A stretch of DNA of 64,000 bases. Source: Ignavibacteriota bacterium (GTDB taxonomy: Bacteria > Bacteroidota > Ignavibacteria > UBA10030 > UBA6906). Of this stretch, positions 1-8,067 are shown piece after piece (position 1 is the first letter of the stretch; every line of letters starts with the position of its first letter). Where the stretch lies: assembly GCA_016707525.1 (NCBI GenBank), contig JADJHP010000002.1:504501-568500 (forward strand), in the 5' to 3' direction. The notes under the pieces are model-generated. The model did no database searches and was not told the DNA's origin. It worked only from the letters and a program-made list of their open reading frames with translations. Made by a program: the position numbers and the translations under genes.

Positions 1-648
1 ATCCCGATCAGCTCGTATCACCGTTGCTACGGCGCTCTGGCGCTGGAGGTCCGGAAGGACAAGGGGCTGACGGGCGCGGAGATCGAAGTCCTCTACCGCC
101 TCGTCGAGAATGCAGGCGCTGCACTGGAGGTCGGGTACATGAACGACCTCGTCAAGGAATTTGCGTCGGTGGAACATCTGACCGGCCTGACGACCAGGAA
201 GTTCTTCATGCGCCGGGTCGAAGAAGAAGTGCTCCGTTCGGATGACAACGGCGGTGAGCTGGCGTATGCCACCTTCGGCGTCGACGGGATGGAGGAGCAG
301 GTCCGCCGCCATGGACGCGAGATCCATGACGTCATCCTGCGCGAACTGAATACGCTGGTGCGGAAGAACCTCCGGGCGTATGATGTGCTGGGCCGGCAGG
401 ACACGCATACGCTGGGCGTGGTCCTCACGAACATGACCGCGAGCGATGCCTATCTGTGGGCGGAGAAGATGCGCAAGGCGATCGCGGGCCACGTGATCGT
501 GTTCGGCCAGCGGTCATTCTCCGTGACGGTGAGCTTCGGGATCTGCGGGTTGTCCGAACGGATGACCTCACGTGAACTCGTGAACGGCGCCATGCAGGTG
601 TACGGCAAGGCACTGGAAAGTGGAGGGAATGCGGTCCGCGTCTTCTGA
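1..648 (+). CDS. C-terminal part of a degenerate GGDEF-domain protein (5' end outside window)
   Basis: The frame is open from base 1 and stops at TGA 646-648, so only the last 215 residues are seen. The first ~45 residues look like the end of another, probably sensory, domain followed by a connecting helix. The rest has the diguanylate cyclase fold order: LTGLTTRKFF (family motif LTGLPNRR-F), then AEKMRKAI and VTVSFGI. The active-site loop that should read GGDEF is instead RQDTHTLGV within DVLGRQDTHTLGVVL, so c-di-GMP synthesis is unlikely. A regulatory or GTP-binding role is possible but is inference. The next gene begins 91 bp downstream. Confidence 0.75.
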   Translation: MPISSYHRCYGALALEVRKDKGLTGAEIEVLYRLVENAGAALEVGYMNDLVKEFASVEHLTGLTTRKFFMRRVEEEVLRSDDNGGELAYATFGVDGMEEQVRRHGREIHDVILRELNTLVRKNLRAYDVLGRQDTHTLGVVLTNMTASDAYLWAEKMRKAIAGHVIVFGQRSFSVTVSFGICGLSERMTSRELVNGAMQVYGKALESGGNAVRVF

Positions 649-739
649 TGTCGCGGGCATGCGCTGCAGAGGTGTGAAAACGGAAACGTTGGCACGATCG
701 AAACATCATTATTCATAGGTACAGAAGGAAGCGGTTCTC

Positions 740-937
740 ATGGCAAAACAGCAGACATTTGCGGATAAAGCAGCCAAAGCTGCATTGATGAAGGGGTCGA
801 AGTGCCCCACCTGCGGCGAGATCTATCAGCCCATTCTGATGGTCACGTCCGAACAGAGTCAGACCAAAGCAACGTGGAAGTTCGCCGAACGCCGCGTGCA
901 GGTCTGCAAGTGCAATGAGAAGCAGGTGTACGCCTGA
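740..937 (+). CDS. Small zinc-ribbon-like protein of unknown function (65 aa)
   Basis: This is a 65-residue basic protein. It has a CPTC pair at residues 28-31 (KCPTCGEIY) and a CKC pair near the C-terminus (VQVCKCNEK), a spacing compatible with one Cys4 zinc ribbon or rubredoxin-like knuckle. No signal peptide or membrane segment is visible. I do not recognise the family. Its stop codon TGA (935-937) overlaps the CTG proposed as the deoB start, so the two are probably translationally coupled. The unambiguous ATG at 740 follows an AGAAGGAAG stretch. The coding reality is supported by the cysteine pattern and by the tight junction. Confidence 0.6.
   Translation: MAKQQTFADKAAKAALMKGSKCPTCGEIYQPILMVTSEQSQTKATWKFAERRVQVCKCNEKQVYA
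924..928 (+). promoter_or_regulatory. Shine-Dalgarno AGGTG supporting the CTG start of deoB
   Basis: AGGTG lies inside the end of the 65-aa gene, 5 nt before the CTG at 934. It is the only ribosome-binding-like sequence that decides the deoB start. Confidence 0.4.
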
Positions 938-2112
938 TCCGACGGAAGGCCATTCTGCTTGTCCTGGATGGTGTAGGCATCGGTGCTTCTCCTGATGCTC
1001 CGGCGTACGGTGATGCAGGCAGCAACACCCTTGCCAATACCGCGGATGCGGTCGGCGGCCTCCGCCTCCCGAATCTTGCGGCGTGGGGACTGGGGAACAT
1101 CGCACCGATCCGTGGCGTTGCTCCCGCTGTTGCGCCACGCGCACAGTATGGGATGATGGCGGAGAAGTCGGGAGGGAAGGACAGCACCACCGGTCACTGG
1201 GAACTCGCCGGTGTCGTGGTGCATACACCGTTCCCGACCTATCCGAAGGGCTTTCCCGAAGACCTCATGCAGACGTTCATGCGTGAGGCCGGATGCACGG
1301 GCTACCTCGGGAACACGACGGCGTCAGGGACGGTGATCATCCAGGATCTGGGGGCCGAGCATGTGCGCTCCGGCCACCCGATCGTGTACACCTCCGCGGA
1401 TTCCGTGTTCCAGATCGCGGCGCATGAAGAGGTGATCCCGCTGCCGCGGCTGTATGAGATCTGCGAGGTTACGCGCACGAAGGTGTGCGTGGGCCGTCAT
1501 GAGGTCGGACGTGTCATCGCCCGCCCGTTCATCGGGACGGCGGGGGCGTTCTCGCGGACCACGAACCGTAAGGATTTCTCGCTGGTTCCGCCGGAGCCGA
1601 CACTCCTCGACCTGTTGCAGGCCGCGGGGATCCCGACGGCGGGCATCGGCAAGATCGATGACCTTTTCGCATTGCGCGGATTGTCGACGTCGAACCACAC
1701 GAGGACGAACGCAGCGGGTATCGAGGAACTCCTCCGGGTCTCACGGTCCATGGATACGGGACTGATCTTCGTGAACCTCGGGGACTTCGATACATTGTAC
1801 GGACACCGGAACGATCCTTCGGGATTCGCGGCGGCGTTGGAGGCCTTTGATGCCTCGCTGCCTGCACTCGCCGAAACCGTCCACCCCGGAGACGTGTTCA
1901 TTATTACAGCGGACCATGGCAATGATCCGGTGATGCCGAGTACGGACCATTCCAGGGAGTATGTACCCCTTCTGTGCTATGCGCCGGGAGGACGGCCGGG
2001 GGGGGCACTGGGAACGCGGGCGAGCTTTGCGGACGTCGCAAAGACGCTCGGCGAGTACTTCGGCATCAGCAACTCGTTCCCCGGTACGAGCTTCCTGTCG
2101 CATATCGTGTAG
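934..2112 (+). CDS. deoB: Phosphopentomutase with apparent CTG start
   Basis: The product interconverts ribose-1- or deoxyribose-1-phosphate and the 5-phosphates in nucleoside salvage, and belongs to the Mn-dependent alkaline-phosphatase superfamily. Visible hallmarks are the metal-binding LVLDGVGIG near the N-terminus, KDSTTGHWE, FSRTTNRKDFSL, and ITADHGNDP followed by TDHSREY. From CTG 934 it is 392 aa, the usual DeoB length. There is no in-frame ATG, GTG or TTG between the upstream stop (TGA 916-918) and the metal-binding Asp. The first standard start is ATG 1153, which would remove about 73 residues including a metal ligand. CTG 934 overlaps the previous gene's stop (CTGA) and has AGGTG 5 nt upstream. 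The function is secure; the start is inferred. Confidence 0.9.
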   Translation: MIRRKAILLVLDGVGIGASPDAPAYGDAGSNTLANTADAVGGLRLPNLAAWGLGNIAPIRGVAPAVAPRAQYGMMAEKSGGKDSTTGHWELAGVVVHTPFPTYPKGFPEDLMQTFMREAGCTGYLGNTTASGTVIIQDLGAEHVRSGHPIVYTSADSVFQIAAHEEVIPLPRLYEICEVTRTKVCVGRHEVGRVIARPFIGTAGAFSRTTNRKDFSLVPPEPTLLDLLQAAGIPTAGIGKIDDLFALRGLSTSNHTRTNAAGIEELLRVSRSMDTGLIFVNLGDFDTLYGHRNDPSGFAAALEAFDASLPALAETVHPGDVFIITADHGNDPVMPSTDHSREYVPLLCYAPGGRPGGALGTRASFADVAKTLGEYFGISNSFPGTSFLSHIV

Positions 2113-2174
2113 AGGAGGTGCAACGGCGGGCGCGATCCCCGTAGCATCTTCTGGAACCAATTAAAGGATACTCC

Positions 2175-3032
2175 ATGGTCAAGATTACCAAGCAGTATAC
2201 GAATCGGGAGAGTCAGTCTCTCGACAAGTATCTGCAGGAGATCGGCAAGGTCGAGCTGCTCAAGTCGGAAGAGGAAATCGACCTTGCCCGACGCATCAAA
2301 AAAGGCGATCAGACCGCACTCGAGAAACTGACGAAGGCGAACCTCCGGTTCGTCGTGAGCGTCGCCAAGCAGTACCAGAACCAGGGATTGTCCCTCGGGG
2401 ACCTGATCAACGAAGGGAATCTGGGCCTCATCAAGGCCGCGAAGCGCTTCGATGAGACGCGTGGCTTCAAGTTCATCTCGTACGCGGTGTGGTGGATCCG
2501 GCAGTCGATCCTGCAGGCGCTCGCGGAACAGTCGCGCATCGTCCGCCTCCCGCTCAACAGGGTTGGCGCACTCAATAAGATCGGCAAGGCTTTCAGTTCG
2601 CTCGAGCAGGAATTCGAACGCGAGCCCAGCGCCAGCGAGCTCGCGGAAGAGCTCGATATGTCGCTCTTCGAAGTGTCCGACACCCTGAAGATCTCCGGCC
2701 GCCACCTTTCGATGGATGCGCCGTTCGCCCAGGGCGAGGACAACCGCCTGCTGGATGTGATCCAGGACGAGCGTCAGCCGGCACCGGACAGCGAATTGAT
2801 GAAGGAGTCGCTCAGCAGGGAAGTGGAGCGTGCGCTTTCGACCCTGAGTGAGCGCGAAGCAGAAGTGATCCGTCTGTACTTCGGGCTGGGGCGCGAACAT
2901 TCGCTGACGCTCGAAGAGATCGGCGAGAAATTCAAGCTGACCCGCGAGCGCGTGCGCCAGATCAAGGAGAAGGCGATCCGCCGGCTCCGGCACGCGTCGC
3001 GCAGCAAGCAGTTGCGCGCATATCTGGGGTGA
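2175..3032 (+). CDS. rpoD: Primary RNA polymerase sigma factor, Bacteroidetes type
   Basis: A 285-aa sigma-70 factor lacking region 1.1 and the non-conserved insert. It begins with the Bacteroidetes-like segment MVKITKQYTNRESQSLDKYL (region 1.2). Region 2 carries LRFVVSVAKQYQNQGLSLGD and the -10 recognition segment GFKFISYAVWWIRQSI. Region 3 follows LNRVG, and region 4.2 has the helix-turn-helix LTLEEIGEKFKLTRERVRQIKE. Length and motifs match the housekeeping sigma of Bacteroidetes/Chlorobi, so it is the likely reader of the TTG-N20-TAnnTT promoters in this window. ATG 2175 is preceded by AAAGGA. The following lipoprotein gene overlaps or abuts its stop. Confidence 0.95.
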   Translation: MVKITKQYTNRESQSLDKYLQEIGKVELLKSEEEIDLARRIKKGDQTALEKLTKANLRFVVSVAKQYQNQGLSLGDLINEGNLGLIKAAKRFDETRGFKFISYAVWWIRQSILQALAEQSRIVRLPLNRVGALNKIGKAFSSLEQEFEREPSASELAEELDMSLFEVSDTLKISGRHLSMDAPFAQGEDNRLLDVIQDERQPAPDSELMKESLSREVERALSTLSEREAEVIRLYFGLGREHSLTLEEIGEKFKLTRERVRQIKEKAIRRLRHASRSKQLRAYLG

Positions 3033-3034
3033 GC

Positions 3035-3712
3035 ATGGCAACCGGCACGACCGGCCATCGACCTGTCGGTCCCTGGCCGGTACCGGTCGTGATCCTCGGT
3101 CTGCTCCTGACAGCGCTCATGCTGGCGGGATGTACGGCGTCCTCGCCGCGCTTCCGCGGCACGGGGGGCGGGGAGTACGACGAGGAGAATGAACTCCGGT
3201 TCGCCAGCCGTATCCGGGAAGAGGAACGGCGGGAGGACGACCGCACTGTGAGCGTGGAGGAAACGTCGCGCCGGCTGTCCAGCCGCATGGTCCCCTCCAG
3301 GAAATACTCCAACCAGACACCCGCCGGATTGAACCGCGACAGACTTCTCCTGGACGTGATAGGGTACCTCGGTGTACCCTATGTGTACGGGGGCAACGAC
3401 CGGGGAGGCATCGATTGTTCGGGATTCACCGCGCAGGTCTACAAGAGCGCGACCAGGAAGCTGTTGCCCCGATCGGCGAGGGAACAGTATGGTGCCGGAG
3501 CCCCGGTGTCGACATCGGAACTGCAGTTCGGGGATCTGGTGTTCTTTAATACGACGGGCAGGGTGCCGTCCCACGTCGGGATCTACATCGAGGATGACCT
3601 GTTCGCGCACGCGAGCGTGACGCGCGGGGTGACCTTCTCGTCGCTGGAAAGCACGTACTACAAGAAACGCTACGTCGGCGCCCGGCGTATCGTCCGTGAT
3701 ATAGCAGATTAG
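3035..3712 (+). CDS. NlpC/P60 family lipoprotein (peptidoglycan endopeptidase)
   Basis: A predicted envelope peptidase that cuts cell-wall peptides. The N-terminal hydrophobic stretch ends in a lipobox LMLAGC (Cys33), followed by an acidic, charged linker of ~70 residues. The C-terminal NlpC/P60 domain has catalytic Cys in IDCSGFTAQVY, the first His in PSHVGIYI and a further conserved His in FAHASV. YVYGGNDRGG before the Cys is typical. ATG 3035 is chosen; GTG 3029 is an alternative that overlaps the sigma-factor stop as GTGA. The stop TAG is at 3710-3712. The next gene, def, follows after 12 nt, so this is probably one transcription unit. Confidence 0.88.
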   Translation: MATGTTGHRPVGPWPVPVVILGLLLTALMLAGCTASSPRFRGTGGGEYDEENELRFASRIREEERREDDRTVSVEETSRRLSSRMVPSRKYSNQTPAGLNRDRLLLDVIGYLGVPYVYGGNDRGGIDCSGFTAQVYKSATRKLLPRSAREQYGAGAPVSTSELQFGDLVFFNTTGRVPSHVGIYIEDDLFAHASVTRGVTFSSLESTYYKKRYVGARRIVRDIAD

Positions 3713-3724
3713 TGTGGAGGTTGT

Positions 3725-4291
3725 GTGGCCATTCTGCCCATCTATACGTATGCTCATGCCGTGCTCCGGAAGAAGGCGCGCCCCTTCAAAGGAGTGAACG
3801 ATGCCATCGTCCGCCTCGGCCACGACATGATGGAAACCATGCACCGGGCCAACGGCATCGGCCTCGCCGCCAACCAGGTCGGCGTGACCCAGCGGATCAT
3901 CACCGTCGACCTGACGGGCTCCGAAGACTACGAGAATTTCTCCCCGCTCATCATGCTGAACCCCGAGGTCACCGATGAAGAAGGGGCGTGGTCCATCGAA
4001 GAAGGATGCCTGAGCCTCCCGGAGCTGCGCGATGAGGTCGAACGGCCGGAGAGCCTGCGCGTGACGTACCGCGACCTGAACTTCGACCCGCAGGTCATGG
4101 AAGTGGACGGCATGCTGGGGCGTGTGATCCTGCATGAGATCGACCACCTCAATGGCGTCCTCTTCATCGATCATCTGAATCTGATCAAGCGCCGACTGCT
4201 GCGCGGACGCCTCAACAAGATCAAGAGCGGCGATGTGCCGGTGGAGTACGAGATCGCTCCCATCCCCGCTGCTTCCACCGTGACCGCGTAG
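3725..4291 (+). CDS. def: Peptide deformylase
   Basis: Removes the N-formyl group from nascent proteins using a bound metal. All three family motifs are present: GIGLAANQVG (motif 1), EEGCLSLPE with the metal Cys (motif 2) and HEIDHLNGVLF with the HExxH metal site (motif 3). At 188 aa it is a normal-length type I enzyme. It starts at GTG 3725 with GGAGG 5 nt upstream (3715-3719). It is followed 4 nt later by fmt, the classical formylation/deformylation pair. Confidence 0.97.
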   Translation: MAILPIYTYAHAVLRKKARPFKGVNDAIVRLGHDMMETMHRANGIGLAANQVGVTQRIITVDLTGSEDYENFSPLIMLNPEVTDEEGAWSIEEGCLSLPELRDEVERPESLRVTYRDLNFDPQVMEVDGMLGRVILHEIDHLNGVLFIDHLNLIKRRLLRGRLNKIKSGDVPVEYEIAPIPAASTVTA

Positions 4292-4295
4292 CCGC

Positions 4296-5234
4296 ATGAC
4301 CATGCCGGCCGCGCGCATCATCTTCATGGGGACGCCCGAGTTCGCGGTCCCCAGTCTGGCCCGGCTCATCGATGCCGGGCACGAGATCGTGACCGTGGTG
4401 ACCGGTCCGGACAAGCCCCGCGGCCGTGGGCAGAAGCTCACGCCGACGCCCGTCAAAGAACTTGCCCTCGCGCATCACCTTCCGCTGCTGCAACCGGAAT
4501 CCGTGAAGGACCCTGCGTTCGCCGACGCCGTACGCGCGGCCGCACCCGATATCGCCGTCGTCGTTGCATTCCGCATCCTTCCCCGCGCCGTGTTCGCGGT
4601 GCCGAAGCTCGGGACCTTCAATCTGCATTCGTCACTGCTTCCGAGATACCGCGGCGCCGCGCCGATCAATTGGGCAGTGATCAACGGCGACACCGAGACG
4701 GGGGTGACGACCTTCTTTCTGGACGACCGCGTCGATACGGGTGCGATGCTCCTCCAGGAACGCATCGCGATCGGGCCGGAGGAAGATGCGGGGAGTGTGC
4801 ACGACCGCCTCGCCGTGCTCGGCGCGGAAGTGGTGGCGCGTACCGTGGACCACATTCTGCAGGGGGATCTTGTACCCCGGCAGCAGGATCCCGGCGCCGC
4901 CACACCAGCACCGAAGATCTTCAAGGACCACTGTCACATCGACTGGACGAAGCCGGCACGCATCGTTCACGATCTCATCCGGGGCATGTCGCCGCATCCG
5001 GGTGCATTTGCGTTTCACGACGGCCATGTGCTCAAGATCTACAGGAGTACCGTCGGGCAGGGAAGAGTGCGGGGGATACCGGGAACGGTGCTTGTTGACG
5101 ATGGCCGGTTGTTCGTGATGGCCGCCGATCATCCGCTGGAGATCATCGACCTGCAGCAGGAGGGCCGCCGGCGCATGACATCGGCCGAGTTCCTCCGCGG
5201 CTACACGTTCCCGCATTCCACTCTCCTGACGTAA
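4296..5234 (+). CDS. fmt: Methionyl-tRNA formyltransferase
   Basis: Formylates initiator Met-tRNA with 10-formyl-THF. The N-terminal domain has RIIFMGTPEFAVPSL and the catalytic region NLHSSLLPRYRGAAPINWAVINGD, with Asn, His and, downstream, the Asp in DDRVDTGAML. The C-terminal OB-like tRNA-binding domain follows about residue 205. At 312 aa it is standard length. ATG 4296 starts 4 nt after def; ATG 4302 is a second option. The folD gene at 46997 supplies the folate one-carbon unit used here. Confidence 0.96.
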   Translation: MTMPAARIIFMGTPEFAVPSLARLIDAGHEIVTVVTGPDKPRGRGQKLTPTPVKELALAHHLPLLQPESVKDPAFADAVRAAAPDIAVVVAFRILPRAVFAVPKLGTFNLHSSLLPRYRGAAPINWAVINGDTETGVTTFFLDDRVDTGAMLLQERIAIGPEEDAGSVHDRLAVLGAEVVARTVDHILQGDLVPRQQDPGAATPAPKIFKDHCHIDWTKPARIVHDLIRGMSPHPGAFAFHDGHVLKIYRSTVGQGRVRGIPGTVLVDDGRLFVMAADHPLEIIDLQQEGRRRMTSAEFLRGYTFPHSTLLT

Positions 5235-5268
5235 CGGCGCACTCCGCGGCGCGATCCAACACACCTTC

Positions 5269-5300
5269 TTTGCATTGGTGATGGAAAAGCGTTATCTTTC
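5269..5300 (+). promoter_or_regulatory. Putative primary-sigma promoter for parA-parB-ridA-DUF5683
   Basis: TTTG (5269-5272), a 20-nt spacer and TATCTTTC (5293-5300) match the Bacteroidetes -33/-7 pattern TTTG and TAnnTTTG. It lies 33 nt before the GTG of parA, just after the end of fmt. Confidence 0.55.
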
Positions 5301-5332
5301 CTTACTTTCATAGTCTCACCTGTTTGGAACCC

Positions 5333-6130
5333 GTGGGCAAGATCATAACGATAACGAACCAGAAGGGGGGCGTGGGCAAGACCACGACGGCGGTGAACCT
5401 CGCCGCGTGCCTGGCCGCTGCCGAACGTCCAACCCTGTTGGTCGATGCAGACCCCCAGGCCAATGCCTCGAGCGGCATCGGCATCCACTCGCCTGCCGAA
5501 GGCTGCAGCACGTACGAAATGCTGGTCGGCGTGCGGAACGCCGCGGATATCATCCAGCAAAGCCAGATGCCCTTCCTCTCCGTCCTTCCCGCCCATATCA
5601 ACCTGGTGGGCGCCGAGGTCGAACTGGTGGATATGGAAGAGCGCGAACGGCGCCTGAAGATCGGCCTGGAGAGTGTTCGTGATCGCTACGAGTTCATCCT
5701 CATCGACTGTCCGCCGTCGCTCGGATTGCTGACGCTCAACGCTTTGACCGCGGCTGATTCGGTGCTCATCCCCGTCCAGTGCGAGTATTATGCCCTCGAA
5801 GGGCTGGGGCAGCTGCTCAATACCATCAATATGGTGAAGAAGCAGATGAACGAGAAGCTGGACATCGAGGGCGTGCTCATGACGATGTTCGATGCGCGCC
5901 TCCGGCTCTCCAACCAGATCGTGGAAGAAGTGCGGAAATATTTCGGCGACAAGGTCTTCACGACCGTCGTCGCGCGGAACGTGCGCCTCAGTGAGGCTCC
6001 CAGTTTCGGGAAGCCCATCATCCTGTATGATGCCGTGTCACCGGGCGCAAGACACTATATGGACCTGGCCGCGGAGGTCATGGCCAGGAACAACCACTCC
6101 GGTGCCGTTGTCCCGGACCATAGAGCGTAA
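5333..6130 (+). CDS. parA: Chromosome-partitioning ATPase ParA/Soj
   Basis: A deviant Walker ATPase that moves ParB-bound origin regions over the nucleoid. It has the Walker A segment NQKGGVGKTTT right after the start, Walker A' DADPQANAS and Walker B ILIDCPPSLG. The conserved ARNVRLSEAPSFGKP follows near the end. GTG 5333 gives the typical MGKIITITNQKGG start; TTG 5324 is an alternative. At 265 aa it is a normal chromosomal ParA. It is followed 11 nt later by parB. The SMC protein at 56647 would act in the same segregation pathway. Confidence 0.95.
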   Translation: MGKIITITNQKGGVGKTTTAVNLAACLAAAERPTLLVDADPQANASSGIGIHSPAEGCSTYEMLVGVRNAADIIQQSQMPFLSVLPAHINLVGAEVELVDMEERERRLKIGLESVRDRYEFILIDCPPSLGLLTLNALTAADSVLIPVQCEYYALEGLGQLLNTINMVKKQMNEKLDIEGVLMTMFDARLRLSNQIVEEVRKYFGDKVFTTVVARNVRLSEAPSFGKPIILYDAVSPGARHYMDLAAEVMARNNHSGAVVPDHRA

Positions 6131-6141
6131 GGATCTCTTCG

Positions 6142-7050
6142 ATGTCGAAGAATAAACTTGCCCTGGGCAGGGGCCTTGCATCGCTGATCCCCTCCTCCGG
6201 CAGCGCGCCCGCCTCCGCTGCTCCGGATCCCGTTGCCGGGCCCGCGCCCGATCAGGACTTCATCCGTATCCAGCTCGCGCTCGTCGGGCGCAACCCGTTC
6301 CAGCCCCGTGCCGATTTCTCACCGGCTGCACTCGAAGAGCTCACCGCGTCGATCAGGGAGAAGGGGGTCATCCAGCCCGTCACCGTCAGGCGTGTCGATG
6401 GTGGGTACCAGCTCATCTCCGGCGAACGCCGCGTGCGTGCCGCCCGCGAGGCCGGGCTTCGCACCATCCCTGCCTATATCCTCGATGTGCGCACGGATGA
6501 GGAAATGCTGGAACTGGCCCTCATCGAGAACCTGCAGCGCGAACAGCTCAATCCGATCGAGATCGCCATCTCCTACCGTCGATTGATGGAGGAATGCGGC
6601 CTGACGCAGGAGGAGGTTTCCCATCGTATCGGCAAGGAACGCTCCACCGTCACCAATTTCCTCCGGTTGCTCAAGCTCCCGGAGGAGATCCAGACGGCGG
6701 TGCGGAAAGGGGAGATCTCCGGCGGCCATGCGCGCGCCCTACTCGCGTTCGAAGAGAGGCCGCAGCAGATGAGTGCCTTCCGGAAGATCCTCGCCCGCGG
6801 ACTTTCGGTGCGCGAAGTGGAATCCTTGGTCCGGAAGGATACCGGGGGAACGCGGACGAAGGGAGGTGCCGCCCGCAGGAGTAGCTCCTCCGCGCTGAGC
6901 TCCGTGGAAGACCGGCTCCGCCGCCTGCTCGGGACGAAGGTGCAGGTCCGCCCCGGGCAGGGTGGGAAGGGTGAGATCGTGATCGAATACTATTCGGCCG
7001 AAGACCTCGATCGCCTCCTCGAGGTGTTCGAGTCCATCAACGAACGTTAG
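6142..7050 (+). CDS. parB: Chromosome-partitioning protein ParB
   Basis: A CTP-dependent DNA clamp that loads at parS and recruits SMC. After a ~45-residue Ala/Pro-rich N-terminus come the NPFQPR box, the CTPase motif SGERRVRAAREAG and ALIENLQREQLNPIE. The helix-turn-helix segment is LTQEEVSHRIGKERSTVTNF, and a C-terminal dimerisation domain follows from about residue 245. At 302 aa it is the usual length. ATG 6142 follows TAAGGA. I found no perfect parS nearby (a weak candidate is discussed separately). Confidence 0.95.
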   Translation: MSKNKLALGRGLASLIPSSGSAPASAAPDPVAGPAPDQDFIRIQLALVGRNPFQPRADFSPAALEELTASIREKGVIQPVTVRRVDGGYQLISGERRVRAAREAGLRTIPAYILDVRTDEEMLELALIENLQREQLNPIEIAISYRRLMEECGLTQEEVSHRIGKERSTVTNFLRLLKLPEEIQTAVRKGEISGGHARALLAFEERPQQMSAFRKILARGLSVREVESLVRKDTGGTRTKGGAARRSSSSALSSVEDRLRRLLGTKVQVRPGQGGKGEIVIEYYSAEDLDRLLEVFESINER

Positions 7051-7066
7051 GAATACGAGGGTCAAC

Positions 7067-7459
7067 ATGGAAAAGAAGGTCGTCAACACCTCATCGGCTC
7101 CCGGAGCCATCGGGCCGTACAGCCAGGGTATCATCGCCAGCGGAACGCTGGTCTTCACCGCCGGACAGATCCCCATCGTGCCGGCGACCGGCGAGCTCCT
7201 GGCCGGCGACGTGGGCCAGCAGACACGGCAGGCCCTGGAGAACCTGAAGGCGATCCTCGAAGCGGCGGGCGCCTCGCTCGGGACCGTCATCAAGACCACG
7301 GTCTTCCTGAAGGACATGAATGAATTTGCGGCGATGAACGCCGTCTACGGCACGTACTTCCGCGACGCGCCTCCGGCCCGCTCCACGATCGAAGTGGCAC
7401 GGCTCCCGAAAGATGCCCGCGTCGAGATCGAAGCGGTCGCGATCGTCACGAAAGCCTGA
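7067..7459 (+). CDS. ridA: RidA family enamine/imine deaminase
   Basis: Hydrolyses reactive enamine/imine intermediates such as 2-aminoacrylate. The 130-aa protein has the family signatures AIGPYSQGI at the N-terminus, FTAGQIP, GxxxTVIKTTVFLKDMNEF and PPARSTIEVARLPKDARVEIEAVA; the latter contains the Arg that binds the substrate carboxylate and the Glu near the C-terminus. It lies 16 nt after parB and 2 nt before the DUF5683 gene, so it is co-transcribed with segregation genes, probably by proximity rather than function. Confidence 0.95.
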   Translation: MEKKVVNTSSAPGAIGPYSQGIIASGTLVFTAGQIPIVPATGELLAGDVGQQTRQALENLKAILEAAGASLGTVIKTTVFLKDMNEFAAMNAVYGTYFRDAPPARSTIEVARLPKDARVEIEAVAIVTKA

Positions 7460-7461
7460 AC

Positions 7462-8025
7462 GTGTCTGTGCACCGGGCGATCCTCTGGTTCGTTCTGATC
7501 CTGGCGGTTCTCCCGTTCCAGGCCGGCATCGCCCGATCCGTTCGTGCCGACAGCACGCAGCAGACCGTCCCTCCACATGATACGGCCAGGGTCCGGATCG
7601 AAGGCGACACGCTTGCTGCGCCCGCGCGCACAAAATCGCCCACCACCGCCATGCTCCTGTCCGGCGTGCTTCCGGGTGCCGGACAGGTGTACAATGGATC
7701 GTACTGGAAGGCACCCATCATCCTCGGTCTCGGCGTGTACTTCATTTCGGAATGGCTGGATAATAACCGCCGTGCCGATGACTACCGGCAGAAATTCGAT
7801 CTTTCGTTGCAGACGCTGCCCCCGTACGGGAACACCCGCCTGCGCGACCTCCGCGAATTCTACAAGGACCAGCGCGATTCCTTCACCTGGTATTTCTTCA
7901 TCCTCTACGTGCTCAACATCGTCGACGCATACGTGGACGCGAGTCTCTCCGGGTTTGATGTGAGCCCGACGCTCACGCAGCGGGGCTTTCCCGCAGAAGG
8001 GCTCACCGTCCGCTTCACCTGGTAG
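7462..8025 (+). CDS. DUF5683 domain membrane protein
   Basis: A 187-aa protein with an N-terminal signal or anchor (residues ~5-27) and a Pro/Ala-rich linker. A conserved membrane-associated block begins MLLSGVLPGAGQVYNGSYWK, followed by helices around IILGLGVYFISEWL and WYFFILYVLNIVDAYVD. This matches the DUF5683 family (function unknown), which in Bacteroidetes often sits just after parA-parB; the same position here supports the call. It begins at GTG 7462, 2 nt after the ridA stop. An envelope role linked to cell growth is inference. Confidence 0.75.
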   Translation: MSVHRAILWFVLILAVLPFQAGIARSVRADSTQQTVPPHDTARVRIEGDTLAAPARTKSPTTAMLLSGVLPGAGQVYNGSYWKAPIILGLGVYFISEWLDNNRRADDYRQKFDLSLQTLPPYGNTRLRDLREFYKDQRDSFTWYFFILYVLNIVDAYVDASLSGFDVSPTLTQRGFPAEGLTVRFTW

Positions 8026-8067
8026 AAGCACATCGACATCTGTTCGTTCCATCACTCGGGAGTCATC

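Noticed and set aside
560..580. TCACGTGAA core resembling parS within the GGDEF-like gene
   Set aside because: Only the central nine bases match and it is in coding sequence.
689..705. TTGGCACG resembling a sigma-54 -24 box upstream of the 65-aa gene
   Set aside because: The matching -12 TGC is absent at the right distance (the sequence reads ATCGAAACA).
2774..4456. Long minus-strand open frame opposite the NlpC/P60 lipoprotein, def and fmt
   Set aside because: It mirrors strongly conserved plus-strand genes, has no recognisable domain and reflects GC-rich codon bias.
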